Assembly: GCF_003062295.1 (NCBI RefSeq)
Contig: NZ_PYCN01000005.1
Span: forward strand, 1-64,000
From: Bradyrhizobium algeriense
GTDB taxonomy: Bacteria; Pseudomonadota; Alphaproteobacteria; Rhizobiales; Xanthobacteraceae
Reading direction: 5' to 3'
Length of the DNA: 64,000 bases
The notes below the pieces were generated by a model. That model did no database searches and was not told the origin of the DNA. It saw only the letters and a list, made by a program, of their open reading frames with translations. Of this stretch, positions 17,244 through 27,055 are shown piece after piece. The translations under genes and the position numbers were made by a program. Numbering within the stretch: the stretch's first letter is position 1; each line of letters opens with the position of its first letter.

Positions 17244-18065
17244 ATGCTAGACACCCCAAAGAACGCCGAAATACCTCATGCCGACGGCAAGATCCTGCAA
17301 AGCATCCGCGATGGCGTCGGAATCATCACCTTCAATAATCCCGACAAGCGCAACGCGATGTCGCTCGAGATGTGGGAGGGCCTGGGCAAGGCGCTGGTCG
17401 AACTGCGCGACAATCCCGATGTCCGCGTCGTAATTCTGGTCGGCGCCGGCGACAAGGCCTTCGTCTCGGGTGCCGACATCAGCCAGTTTGAAAAGACCCG
17501 CCACAATGCGGCGGCCTCGGAGGAATATTCGAAACGGAGCGAGGCGCAGCGCGCCCTGCTCGCGAGTTATCCCAAGCCGACGATTGCCTGCATCCGCGGC
17601 TTCTGTCTCGGCGGCGGCATGCAGGTCGCCATGCTCACCGACATCCGTATCGCCTCCGACAACAGCCAGTTCGGCATTCCCGCCGCCAGGCTCGGCATCG
17701 CCTATGGCTATGACGGCCTCAAGCATCTGGTCTCGCTGGTCGGGCCATCCTGGGCGCGGCTGATCATGTATACGGGCATGCGGATCGAGGCTGCGGAAGC
17801 CTTACGGATCGGATTGGTCGACCGCGTGCTGCCGGATGCGGAATTATGGGACGCCACCATGGAAATCGCGCGCACCATCTCCGGCAACGCGCCGCTGGCG
17901 ATCAAGGCCGCCAAGATCACGATTGCCGAAGTGCTGAAGGACGAAAGCAAGCGCGACATGGACGCGATCAAGAAGATCGGCATGGCTTGCATGGATAGCG
18001 AGGATTTTCGTGAAGGGCGCACGGCGTTCATGGAAAAGCGCAAGCCGCAGTTCAAGGGGCGGTAA
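17244..18065 (+). CDS. Enoyl-CoA hydratase/isomerase family protein
   Basis: 273-aa crotonase-fold enzyme acting on an acyl-CoA thioester. Oxyanion-hole segments are visible (KAFVSGADISQF and RGFCLGGGMQVAM), as is the trimer-interface region EAAEALRIGLVDRVLPD. The Gly-rich GIAYGYDGLKHLVSLVG region takes the place of the usual catalytic-Glu loop, so hydratase activity cannot be assumed; other crotonase reactions are possible. No operon partner adjoins it. Confidence 0.88.
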   Translation: MLDTPKNAEIPHADGKILQSIRDGVGIITFNNPDKRNAMSLEMWEGLGKALVELRDNPDVRVVILVGAGDKAFVSGADISQFEKTRHNAAASEEYSKRSEAQRALLASYPKPTIACIRGFCLGGGMQVAMLTDIRIASDNSQFGIPAARLGIAYGYDGLKHLVSLVGPSWARLIMYTGMRIEAAEALRIGLVDRVLPDAELWDATMEIARTISGNAPLAIKAAKITIAEVLKDESKRDMDAIKKIGMACMDSEDFREGRTAFMEKRKPQFKGR

Positions 18066-18117
18066 TCTGTCGGCGAACGGAGACGGCACGCACTGCAGCC
18101 TCGGGCGCAACAATCTC

Positions 18118-18244
18118 CCCGTCGTCCCGGCCTTGAGCCGGGACCCATACTCCGCGGCCCATCGGTGACACGCCGGCATCCAATACCTTCCGCAACAACA
18201 AGCGCCGCAGGGTATGGGCCCCGGCTCAAGGCCGGGACGACGGG
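18118..18244. repeat. Palindromic repeat with CCCGTCGTCCCGG / CCGGGACGACGGG ends
   Basis: A 127-bp element whose outer ~30 bases on each side are near-perfect inverted copies (TTGAGCCGGGACCCATAC against GTATGGGCCCCGGCTCAA). It occupies the gap between the convergent hydratase and dehydrogenase genes. It looks like a non-coding mobile or terminator-like intergenic element of bradyrhizobia. Confidence 0.7.
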
Positions 18245-18255
18245 TGAAGGTTGTC

Positions 18256-19338
<1,083 letters not shown>

Positions 19339-19370
19339 GGGATTCCTTAGGGGATCGGTGGATTTGATGT

Positions 19371-19455
19371 CGTCATTGCGAGCGAAGCGAAGCAATCCAT
19401 ATCGCGGCATAACGGATAGCTGGATTGCTTCGTCGCTTCGCTCCTCGCAATGACG
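19371..19455. repeat. Palindromic intergenic repeat (CGTCATTGCGAG family)
   Basis: An 85-bp element bounded by CGTCATTGCGAGCGAAGCGA and the inverse TCGCTCCTCGCAATGACG, with AGCAATCCA/TGGATTGCT inside. It is the short form of the element at 50446-50567. It sits between two minus-strand genes (19461 stop, 19338 start). Confidence 0.75.
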
Positions 19456-19460
19456 GAAAG

Positions 19461-20531
19461 CTACGGCGTCAGCACCGCGCGGCCAACGAGTTTGCCCTTC
19501 TGCAAATCGGTCAGCGCTTCGTTCGCTTTCGCGAGCGGCATCGTCGTGACCGGAATCGGCGCGATCATCTTGTTGCGAACGAGTTCGAGCAATTCCTCGG
19601 TTTCGCGCAGATTGCCGACATAGCTGCCCTGGATCGTGATCGCCTTGATCGGGATCAGCGGCAAGGCCCAGGGCGCGCCGCCGCCGAACAGGCCGACGAT
19701 GACGAGCTTGCCGCCCTTGGTCAGGCAGTCGAAGCCGAGCTGCGTGGTCTGCGCATTGCCGACGAGATCGATCACGGCGCGAATGGGTCCGCCGGCCGCC
19801 TTCGCCAGTTGCTCCAGCGCATCCGGCGCCTTGCCGTCGACGGTGGCGAGCGCACCGGCCGCTTCAGCGGCTTCGCGCTTACGCGCATCGATGTCGACGA
19901 CGATGGCGCCCTTGCCGCCCATCGCCTTCAACAGCGACAGCGCCATCAGCCCGAGTCCGCCCGCGCCGAAGATGACGATCGGCGAGTTGAAGGCGAATTC
20001 GACCTTCTTCAGCGCGCTGTAGGTGGTGACGCCGGAACAGGCATAGGGCGCCGCGGTGACGGGGTCGAGCCCCCTGAGGTTCAGCAGATACTTCGGATTG
20101 GGCACCGTCATGTGATCGGCATAGCCGCCGTCGCAATAGACGCCGAGCGAGTTCGGCTTGACGACGCACATGTTCTCATCGCCGCCCACACAGGTCGCGC
20201 ACTTGCCGCAACCGAGCCAAGGGTAGACCAATGCTGTGTCGCCGACCTTGAGATCGCCCTTATCGGCGGCGGTGACGTCGGGCCCGAACGCCACGACCTC
20301 GCCGACCGTCTCGTGCCCCATCGTGCGCGGCAGCGACACGCCGCGGTCCTTCAGCGACAGCGGCTTGCGGCCGTGGCCGAGATCATAGCCGCCTTCCCAG
20401 ATGTGAAGGTCGCTGTGGCAAACGCCGGCCGCCTTCACCTTGATCAACACCTGCGTGCCCGTCGGCTGCGGCGTCGGCTGGTCCACCTCCTTTAGGGGTG
20501 CGTTGAACTCGGCCACCTGAAAACTCTTCAT
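19461..20531 (-). CDS. Zinc-dependent alcohol dehydrogenase
   Basis: 356-aa medium-chain dehydrogenase/reductase. Catalytic zinc ligands C38 and H73-E74 (GVCHSDLH, TMGHETVGEV) and the structural zinc cysteines C108, C111, C114 and C122 are present; the Rossmann motif is GAGGLGLMAL. An inserted GHGRKPLSLKDRG segment near residues 53-64 is unusual relative to yeast-type ADH but recalls rhizobial alcohol dehydrogenases. It lies on the same strand as the TRAP operon, 537 bases downstream of it. Confidence 0.88.
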   Translation of the reverse strand: MKSFQVAEFNAPLKEVDQPTPQPTGTQVLIKVKAAGVCHSDLHIWEGGYDLGHGRKPLSLKDRGVSLPRTMGHETVGEVVAFGPDVTAADKGDLKVGDTALVYPWLGCGKCATCVGGDENMCVVKPNSLGVYCDGGYADHMTVPNPKYLLNLRGLDPVTAAPYACSGVTTYSALKKVEFAFNSPIVIFGAGGLGLMALSLLKAMGGKGAIVVDIDARKREAAEAAGALATVDGKAPDALEQLAKAAGGPIRAVIDLVGNAQTTQLGFDCLTKGGKLVIVGLFGGGAPWALPLIPIKAITIQGSYVGNLRETEELLELVRNKMIAPIPVTTMPLAKANEALTDLQKGKLVGRAVLTP

Positions 20532-21068
20532 CGCTTCTCTCCCGTCATTCTAGTTCTTGAGCCCTGCGCAGACATTGCCACGTCCGTCCCATCGAGACAA
20601 ACGCGTGCCGCGTTCGTCCGGTATTCAGATCAGCGGGTGATGGCCGGACACCAGTTGGCCGGGCGCCACGGCACGAAGTTCCGGAACCTCCGCACTGCAT
20701 CGCGCATCCGCCCGGGGCAACAGGTGCGAAGCGACAGCCAGAGGGCGGCGCGATCGGCGACGGCGGCTCGCCCACCGGCACGGTCTCGGTGGGGCGACGC
20801 GCTCGATGACGCGGGTGACACCCGGCGACAGAGAGCGCCTGTTCCAGCGTACGCGGCTTTGCGGAACGAAAAGGAGACACAAGATAACGCAGGTTTCCAG
20901 AACAATGCTCAATTGAGCGAGCTGGCGAAACAATTAAACCGGCCTGCCCGGATCGTCACAAGGCCGCCCCAGCACATCGGTGCTGATCCGCCATCGGCAT
21001 CGATCGCGAGATCAGATAGGGAAGACGCCGTGAAAATCAGTCGTGGTGGCAAATGTGCCGGCCCCGCA
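20532..21068. other. Intergenic region, no gene recognised
   Basis: About 540 bases between TRAP permease 2 and the alcohol dehydrogenase. Several frames of about 100 codons exist on both strands, including a minus-strand one at 20625-20933 that starts with a hydrophobic stretch, but none shows a recognisable domain. An AT-rich patch at 20875-20935 could hold the dehydrogenase promoter. Confidence 0.4.
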
Positions 21069-22337
21069 TCAGAACTTCCCGTTGACAAAGTACATCGCGA
21101 TCCAGGGTTGCCATATCACCAGCGCCAGACAGAACATCATCAGCAGGATGAAGGGTATCGCGGCAATGCAGAGTCGCCCGAACGGTTGCTTGAACGCGCT
21201 CATGGCCACGATCAGGTTCAATCCTACAGGTGGCGTGAGATAGCCGATCTCCAGATTGAGAATCATGATCAACCCGAAGATCACCTTGTCGTAGCCATAG
21301 GCCGCCGCAACGGGCGCCAGCAGCGGGGCCAGCACCAGAATCGCTTCGCCTGTCGTCATAAGACAGCCGACGAGCAGCAGCAGCACGTTGACGATCAACA
21401 TGAACATCACCGGACTGGTGATGTAGCCCTGCATGGCCGTCACCAGCATTTGCGGCACGCGGTGCTCGGTCAGGATGATGTTGAGGCTGAGCGCGATCGC
21501 CAGCACCGGAAACAGCGACCCGCCGAGTTTCGAGGTATCGAGTACCACCTTGTAGAAGTCGGAGAATTTCAGCTCGCGGTGAATGAAGACCTCGACCAGC
21601 ATGGCGTAGCACAGTGCCACCGCCGCGGCCTCGGTCGCGGTAAAGTAGCCGGTGTAGATGCCCCCGAGCAGGATGACCGGCATCATCGCCGACCAGATGC
21701 CGTTCCTGAACGCCTTCTTGAAGTGGGCGAAGTCAAACCGCTCGGTCGGCATATGCCGGTTGACCCAGACCGAATAGATGGACAGCACGACGGTGAGCAG
21801 GATTCCGGGACCGAAGCCGGCAGCGAACAGATCGGTAACGCTGGTCTCGGTCACGAGACCATAGATGATCATCGGGATCGACGGCGGGATGATGATGCCG
21901 AGGGTACCGCCGGACATGATCGCGCCGAGCGTAAAGTTCAGATTGTAGCCGGCCTGCCGCATCGCCGGATACATGATCGATCCAATCGCAAGCGTGGTCA
22001 CGATCGAAGAGCCGGAAATCGCGGCGAATACCGCACAGGAAAGCACACAGGCCACCGCCATGCCGCCCGGCAGCGGGCGGGTGATCGACGCCAGAATATT
22101 GATCAGGCGCTGGGCGATCGAGCCGCGCGTCATCACATTGCCGCAGAGGATGAACAGCGGAATCGACAGAATCACTTCCTTGTCGAGGCCGACCCACATG
22201 TCCTCGATAATATAATCGAGTTTGGCCTGCCCCCAGACAATGTGAATGTAAGCGGCGACCGACATCAGTATGACGAGCAGCGGCTGACGCAGGATCAGCA
22301 GTGCCAGGACGATTCCTACCAGCAGGAGCGCGGTCAT
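21069..22337 (-). CDS. dctM: TRAP transporter large permease (DctM family), system 2
   Basis: 422-aa multi-spanning permease with the family motif AISGSSIVTTLAIGSIMYPAM (in part) and IIIPPSIPMIIYG. It is coupled to the small permease by a 4-base ATGA overlap. The last residues (MYFVNGKF) end at 21069. It shares little detailed sequence with system 1, so the two are not recent duplicates. Confidence 0.93.
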   Translation of the reverse strand: MTALLLVGIVLALLILRQPLLVILMSVAAYIHIVWGQAKLDYIIEDMWVGLDKEVILSIPLFILCGNVMTRGSIAQRLINILASITRPLPGGMAVACVLSCAVFAAISGSSIVTTLAIGSIMYPAMRQAGYNLNFTLGAIMSGGTLGIIIPPSIPMIIYGLVTETSVTDLFAAGFGPGILLTVVLSIYSVWVNRHMPTERFDFAHFKKAFRNGIWSAMMPVILLGGIYTGYFTATEAAAVALCYAMLVEVFIHRELKFSDFYKVVLDTSKLGGSLFPVLAIALSLNIILTEHRVPQMLVTAMQGYITSPVMFMLIVNVLLLLVGCLMTTGEAILVLAPLLAPVAAAYGYDKVIFGLIMILNLEIGYLTPPVGLNLIVAMSAFKQPFGRLCIAAIPFILLMMFCLALVIWQPWIAMYFVNGKF

Positions 22338-22906
22338 TCCTGGAATTCCGGCGGCAACGGCCTCAGACCCGGCCAGGCGGAAAACAGAAAATAGCGTACC
22401 GCCGCGGACACAAACCCCAAGGGAATCGCCAGCTGGAACGGCCAGACAGCCCAGTTGAGCACTGGCGCCCTCAAGTCGGTCGCCATCGAAGACTGAACGA
22501 AGTGGAAGCCGTAATAAGCGACGATCAGCAGGAACACTCCAGTGATGAGGTCGGCGAGACGGTCAAGTGAGGGGCCCCAGCGTTCCGGAACCAGATTGAA
22601 GGCCACGCGCGGCACCAGATGGGCGCCGGTAGCGGTAGCGATACCGATGCCGGCGAAGCTGCCGATCACCAGCGCAAACACAGACATCTTCTGCGCCGCA
22701 AATATTCCGGTGGCCTGCTTCAGCCCCATCAGACGGACGATCGGTCCAAGCAGTTCACGTCCGAGCACATCGAGCAACAAAATCACGGCGATGAAGGTGA
22801 AGGCCGCGACGGCCACCCAGCACTCCACGGTGTGCCAGTTGACGACCAAACTGTGGGCCCAGCGCGGCGCTTCCGCCGCTGTCGCCGCTTGCGAGTGCTC
22901 AGACAT
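22334..22906 (-). CDS. dctQ: TRAP transporter small permease (DctQ family), system 2
   Basis: 190 aa with four predicted membrane helices (for example VECWVAVAAFTFIAVILLLD). The start at ATG 22906 is chosen because the longer frame (GTG 22990) would be interrupted in the mRNA by the hairpin at 22931-22964 and its extra residues look non-conserved. The 22990 start remains possible. Confidence 0.8.
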   Translation of the reverse strand: MSEHSQAATAAEAPRWAHSLVVNWHTVECWVAVAAFTFIAVILLLDVLGRELLGPIVRLMGLKQATGIFAAQKMSVFALVIGSFAGIGIATATGAHLVPRVAFNLVPERWGPSLDRLADLITGVFLLIVAYYGFHFVQSSMATDLRAPVLNWAVWPFQLAIPLGFVSAAVRYFLFSAWPGLRPLPPEFQE

Positions 22907-22930
22907 TTGCTGCGCCTGGATGAGGAGTGG

Positions 22931-22964
22931 GACGGGTCCAGCCGTTGCTGCGGCCGAACCCGTC
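22931..22964 (-). other. Intercistronic hairpin between dctP and dctQ (system 2)
   Basis: GACGGGT pairs with ACCCGTC and inner GCCG with CGGC around loop TTGCTG. Same position and probable role as the hairpin of TRAP system 1. Confidence 0.6.
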
Positions 22965-23023
22965 CGCTGGAAGGAAGAAAATTCGGTCACTGCAAGTCTT
23001 GAGGGCGGGGCGCCCTCGGTGGC

Positions 23024-24061
23024 TTACACGCCGCAGCTCGCTCGTCCAGCTTCGATGGCCTTGAACAGGGCTTCACCTTCAGGGCCGATCTCCTTGATCA
23101 TAGTCGGCCATACCGGCTTGATCTTCTTGCGCCATTCCTCGCGCTGTTCGCGCGTGATTTCGACCACCTGCCCGCCACCCTTGACGTGCAGGTCGCGCAG
23201 GGTCTGCTCGAAACTGCGGATTTCCTTGCGTAGCTGATCGGCCGAACGCCGCCCAATCGCCCGCTCCAGCGCCGACTTCTGATCGGCCGTGAGCTTGTCC
23301 CAGGCGGCCTGGTTCATCACGATGATGCCGGGCGCGTCCGCCAGCTCGACCCGGGTCAGCACCGGCGCGATCTTGTTGAGTCCGGACGGCAGGTAGAAGG
23401 TGACGACCTGCGCCTGCACGTCGACCAGCCCGGTCTGGAACGCCGACGATATTTCGGTGATGCCGATCGGGTTGGGGTTGGCGCCCAGCGCCGACCACAG
23501 CGCCGCGGAGACCTTGTTGCTGGCGGCGGCGGCCTTCAGACCATTGACGTCGTTGGGCGATACGAACGGCCGCTTGCCGATCACATCGCCCGTGCCGACC
23601 TCGGTCCATCCCAGGAACTTGACACCCTTCTTGGCGAGGCCGGCGGTTATCGGCGCGGTCATGTACTTGTCGATGATGCAGTCCTGCTCGGCCGTGCTGC
23701 CAAACAGGAACGGAATGCTGAGCACCGACAATTCCGGCAGCACCAGCGCCACCGCGCCGGTCGAAAAGCCGCCCATGTCGATACGGCCGCGGGCGATTTG
23801 CTGGATGGTGTCCTGCTCATTGCCGAGCTGGGCGGCGATGAAAGGGTCAATCTTGAGCGCGCCCTTGCTCTCTTCGTCGACATCCGCCGCGAAGCGCTCA
23901 AGCTGCGTTACCCAGGGCGTCTTGGCAGGGGCGCCCGTGGTGTAGCGAAGCGTCGTGGCCGGCGTGCCCTGCGCCGACGCGGTCGTGATTGACGCCGCTA
24001 CACCGAATCCCGCCACAAGGAATATTCGCGCGAGCGCGCTCGAACGGATCGCCGCTTTCAT
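23024..24061 (-). CDS. dctP: TRAP transporter substrate-binding protein (DctP family), system 2
   Basis: 345-aa periplasmic protein with a Sec signal (hydrophobic FLVAGFGVAASITTASAQG, cleavage near ASAQG). The body fits the DctP family: FAADVDEESKGALKI, GRIDMGGFSTG, and a segment replacing the usual LKxR motif with NGLKAAAASNKVSAALW, so the carboxylate-binding Arg is not where expected. GGAGGG precedes the ATG. The unusual binding segment suggests a substrate other than simple dicarboxylates. Confidence 0.88.
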   Translation of the reverse strand: MKAAIRSSALARIFLVAGFGVAASITTASAQGTPATTLRYTTGAPAKTPWVTQLERFAADVDEESKGALKIDPFIAAQLGNEQDTIQQIARGRIDMGGFSTGAVALVLPELSVLSIPFLFGSTAEQDCIIDKYMTAPITAGLAKKGVKFLGWTEVGTGDVIGKRPFVSPNDVNGLKAAAASNKVSAALWSALGANPNPIGITEISSAFQTGLVDVQAQVVTFYLPSGLNKIAPVLTRVELADAPGIIVMNQAAWDKLTADQKSALERAIGRRSADQLRKEIRSFEQTLRDLHVKGGGQVVEITREQREEWRKKIKPVWPTMIKEIGPEGEALFKAIEAGRASCGV

Positions 24062-24210
24062 GGTTGTTCCCTCCGATTTGTCATCCGTCCGGTATTCCGG
24101 ATCGTGATCGCCGCGGTAAGATTGTCTGGAATTTCCGTCGCGGGCAAGGCCGTTCGCAACCCGCGGATGAAACGCCGCAAGTTTAATGTTTCGCTATGCG
24201 GATCGCGCGG

Positions 24211-25416
24211 TCAGCTGTGCGCGGCGGCCTGCGCCTTGCCGGCAAAGGATGCAATTTCATCCTCTGACAATCCGGTCTCCTTCAGGTAGGCGCGTGTATG
24301 TTCGCCAAGCGTCGACATGCGTCTCGCCGCCGACACGCTGGCGCCCGACATGCGGAACGGCAGGTTGAGCACCTTGAAGGTGCCGCCGCCGTCCTCGACC
24401 TCGGCCAGTGCGCCGCGATGGGCGATCTGCGGATCGCGCAGCGCCTCGGCGACGGTGCGATAGGCCGATGAGGGAACGCCGTGCGCGTTGAGCGCCGCGA
24501 GGCACTGTTCGGTCGTCACCGCGCCCGACCATGCCTCGACGCCTTCGATCAGGCTCGTCCAGTTTTCCCGGCGGTCGGAATATTTCGCAAAGCGCGGATC
24601 GCTCACCCACTCGGGGTGGCCGATCACCTGCATCAGGCTCTGAAAAGTTTTCTCGCTGGCGATCGCCATCATCACGTAGCCGTCCGTCGTCTCGATCGGA
24701 CCGAACATCGGCCGCTGCGTCGGCTTCACCTCGAATTGCGACCACTGCAGTTCGTTCAGCGTCAGGCTCAGCATGGATTCCAGCATCGAGACGTCGATAT
24801 GCTGGCCCTGCCCGGTTGTGTTGCGCTGATACAGCGCCGCCGAGATGGCGCCGAACGCGTAGACGCCGGTCAGCACGTCGGCATGGTAGATGCCGCAATA
24901 GTCCGGCCGGCTTCGCCCGGGCTGGTAGGCCAGATGCGCCATCTCATAGCCCGAGGCCGCGTGAATCACCGGCGCATAGGCCGGCAGCTCGGCCGACGGC
25001 CCGGTCTGGCCGTATCCCGAGATCGAGCAATAGACCAGCTTCGGGTTGAGCTCACGCAGCGAGGCATGATCGAGCTTCAATCGCCGCATCACGCCTGGCC
25101 GGAAATTCTCCACCAGCACGTCCGCGGTCGCGACCAGCCGGCGGACCGCCTCCGATCCCTCAGGTGACTTCAAATCCAGCACCAGGCTGTTCTTGCCGAC
25201 ATTGAGCTGGCCGAAGGCGGTCGAGCAATTATTCCGCACTGGCGGGCGGGTCCGCATCGTCTCGCCTTCCTCGGTCTCGATCTTGATAACCTCCGCTCCC
25301 ATATCGGCGAGCATTCGTGTACAATGGGGGCCGGCAATCGTGGTGGAGAAATCGAGAACCCGCAGGCCTGTGAAGCTGCCTGTCAAATTCCTCTGATCAT
25401 TGCCGGCTATGGTCAT
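24211..25416 (-). CDS. CaiB/BaiF family (class III) CoA-transferase
   Basis: 401-aa enzyme moving CoA between carboxylic acids (formyl-CoA transferase superfamily). The start at ATG 25416 follows AAGGAG, with the conserved LRVLDFSTTIAGPHCTRMLADMGAEVIKIE N-terminus (in part); the frame is open to 25617. The catalytic Asp lies in the RPDYCGIYHADVLTGVYA segment. It precedes the TRAP 2 operon by 150 bases on the same strand, which suggests that the imported acid is activated to its CoA ester. Confidence 0.88.
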   Translation of the reverse strand: MTIAGNDQRNLTGSFTGLRVLDFSTTIAGPHCTRMLADMGAEVIKIETEEGETMRTRPPVRNNCSTAFGQLNVGKNSLVLDLKSPEGSEAVRRLVATADVLVENFRPGVMRRLKLDHASLRELNPKLVYCSISGYGQTGPSAELPAYAPVIHAASGYEMAHLAYQPGRSRPDYCGIYHADVLTGVYAFGAISAALYQRNTTGQGQHIDVSMLESMLSLTLNELQWSQFEVKPTQRPMFGPIETTDGYVMMAIASEKTFQSLMQVIGHPEWVSDPRFAKYSDRRENWTSLIEGVEAWSGAVTTEQCLAALNAHGVPSSAYRTVAEALRDPQIAHRGALAEVEDGGGTFKVLNLPFRMSGASVSAARRMSTLGEHTRAYLKETGLSEDEIASFAGKAQAAAHS

Positions 25417-25509
25417 CGCGTGAAACTCCTTAGGCCTTTTGCGGCCATTCGTTTTGGTTGGCGGCCGAGACCCTAAATTGTGCAGCGTCGACAGGAAAGT
25501 AGTTCGCCA

Positions 25510-25534
25510 GGAACGATGGCCTGCAGCGCGCGTT
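25510..25534 (+). promoter_or_regulatory. EcfG-type general-stress promoter upstream of glgA
   Basis: GGAAC (25510-25514), a 16-base spacer and CGTT (25531-25534) match the alphaproteobacterial sigma-EcfG consensus GGAAC-N16/17-cGTT exactly. The glgA start is 87 bases after the -10 element. Confidence 0.75.
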
Positions 25535-25620
25535 GTGAACATGCATGGAAGTTGGACCCATTCTTGCATCAGTCTCATTGAGGCTGGAGTATCATTGCGG
25601 CTGGTACGAGGACGCATGTC

Positions 25621-27048
25621 TTGAAGGTCTTGTTCGTCACCACTGAAATGGATGACTTTGTCCGGGTGGGCGGGCTTGCTGCCGTATCCGCGGCGCTACC
25701 CCGGGCGCTGCGCCGCTGGAGTGACGTCCGGATCATGCTGCCCGGCTACCGGGACATCATCGAACAGTTCACCCACATTGAAATCGTTGGGGAATGCCCT
25801 TCTCTGGCAGAGATGCCCGCCTGCACGCTCGGGCGGGCAGCGACCAGGGATGGCCTGCCGGTTTATGTCCTGCTCTGCCCACAACTTTACGACCGACCGG
25901 GCAACCCCTATGGCGACGAATCGGGGCGCGACTGGCCGGACAACGACGTCAGGTTCGGCCGCTTCGCATCCGCCGCCGCCGAACTTGCCGCGGGCAGCCT
26001 GGACAAGAATTGGGCAGCAGACCTGATCCATGCCAACGACTGGCAGGCCGCGCTGGCGCCAGCCTATCTGGCATGGCGAGGCTCAAAGGTCCCCTCGATC
26101 CTGACCATCCACAACCTCGCCTATCAGGGGCTGTTCCCGCCGGACTCGCTGCGCCGGATCGGCGCGCCCGAAAGCTCCTTCCACATCGACGGGCTCGAGT
26201 TCTACGACCATGTCTCGTTCCTCAAGGGCGGCCTCGTCTACGCCTCGCATCTGACCACCGTCAGCGCCACCTATGCGAAGGAGATCACGACGCGCGAACT
26301 CGGCTGCGGGCTGGAAGGTCTGCTGCAGCGCCGCTCGAACGCCGCGCAACTGACCGGCATCTTGAACGGCATCGACGAAAGCTGGGATCCCAGCGCCTGC
26401 GCGCATCTGGCGCAGACCTTCGCCCCCGGCGATTGGGAAGGCAAGCAGGCGAATGCCGACTACGTCCGCAAGCAGTTTGGCCTGGCGCTGTCGCGCGGCC
26501 CGCTGTTTGGCCTGGTTGCCCGCCTGGTGCACCAGAAGGGCGTCGATCTCGTCCTGTCCGCGGCCGACGAAATCATCGAGGCCGGCGGACAGATCGTGGT
26601 GACCGGCAGCGGCGAGGCCCAGATCGAACAGGCGCTGGTCAACGCACACCGCCGCCGGCCGGATGCGATCGGCGTCACCATCGGCTTCAACGATGCCCAG
26701 GCGCGGCGGATTTTTGCCGGCAGCGATTTCACCCTGATGCCGTCGCGGTTCGAACCGTGCGGGCTGAGCCAGATGTATGCGCAACGGTTCGGATCGCTGC
26801 CGATCGGTCACCAGACCGGCGGGCTGGCGGAGACCATCAAGGACGGCGAAACCGGATTCCTGTTTCCGCAACCATCGGCGGAGTCTTTCCTCGGCGGCGT
26901 CAGGCGCGCGTTCGACGCCTTCCGCGCCAAGGACCGCCTCGACGCGATGCGGCGCAGCGCGATGGCGCGATCCTTTAGCTGGGATCTGTCGGCTGCCCTT
27001 TACAGCGCGCTCTATCGCAAGACGATCGCGCCTTCCATCATCGCGTGA
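25621..27048 (+). CDS. glgA: Glycogen synthase (GT5), TTG start
   Basis: 475-aa ADP-glucose-dependent alpha-1,4-glucan synthase. The start is TTG 25621: GAGGA lies 8 bases upstream, the translation MKVLFVTTEM matches the family, and the nearby ATG runs straight into a stop. The GT-B C-terminal motif PSRFEPCGLSQMYAQRFGSL (in part) and the TGGLAETI phosphate-binding loop are intact. The N-terminal K-x-G-G-L motif reads R15-V-G-G-L, so the usual Lys15 is Arg. No glgB, glgC or glgP is adjacent. A perfect EcfG-type promoter lies upstream. It converges with the patatin gene, 7 bases apart. Confidence 0.9.
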   Translation: MKVLFVTTEMDDFVRVGGLAAVSAALPRALRRWSDVRIMLPGYRDIIEQFTHIEIVGECPSLAEMPACTLGRAATRDGLPVYVLLCPQLYDRPGNPYGDESGRDWPDNDVRFGRFASAAAELAAGSLDKNWAADLIHANDWQAALAPAYLAWRGSKVPSILTIHNLAYQGLFPPDSLRRIGAPESSFHIDGLEFYDHVSFLKGGLVYASHLTTVSATYAKEITTRELGCGLEGLLQRRSNAAQLTGILNGIDESWDPSACAHLAQTFAPGDWEGKQANADYVRKQFGLALSRGPLFGLVARLVHQKGVDLVLSAADEIIEAGGQIVVTGSGEAQIEQALVNAHRRRPDAIGVTIGFNDAQARRIFAGSDFTLMPSRFEPCGLSQMYAQRFGSLPIGHQTGGLAETIKDGETGFLFPQPSAESFLGGVRRAFDAFRAKDRLDAMRRSAMARSFSWDLSAALYSALYRKTIAPSIIA

Positions 27049-27055
27049 TTTGCGA

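Noticed and set aside
20625..20933. Minus-strand frame of 102 codons in the gap after TRAP operon 2
   Set aside because: Arg/Pro/Ser-rich translation typical of a GC-rich non-coding frame; several overlapping frames are equally open and none has a recognisable domain.
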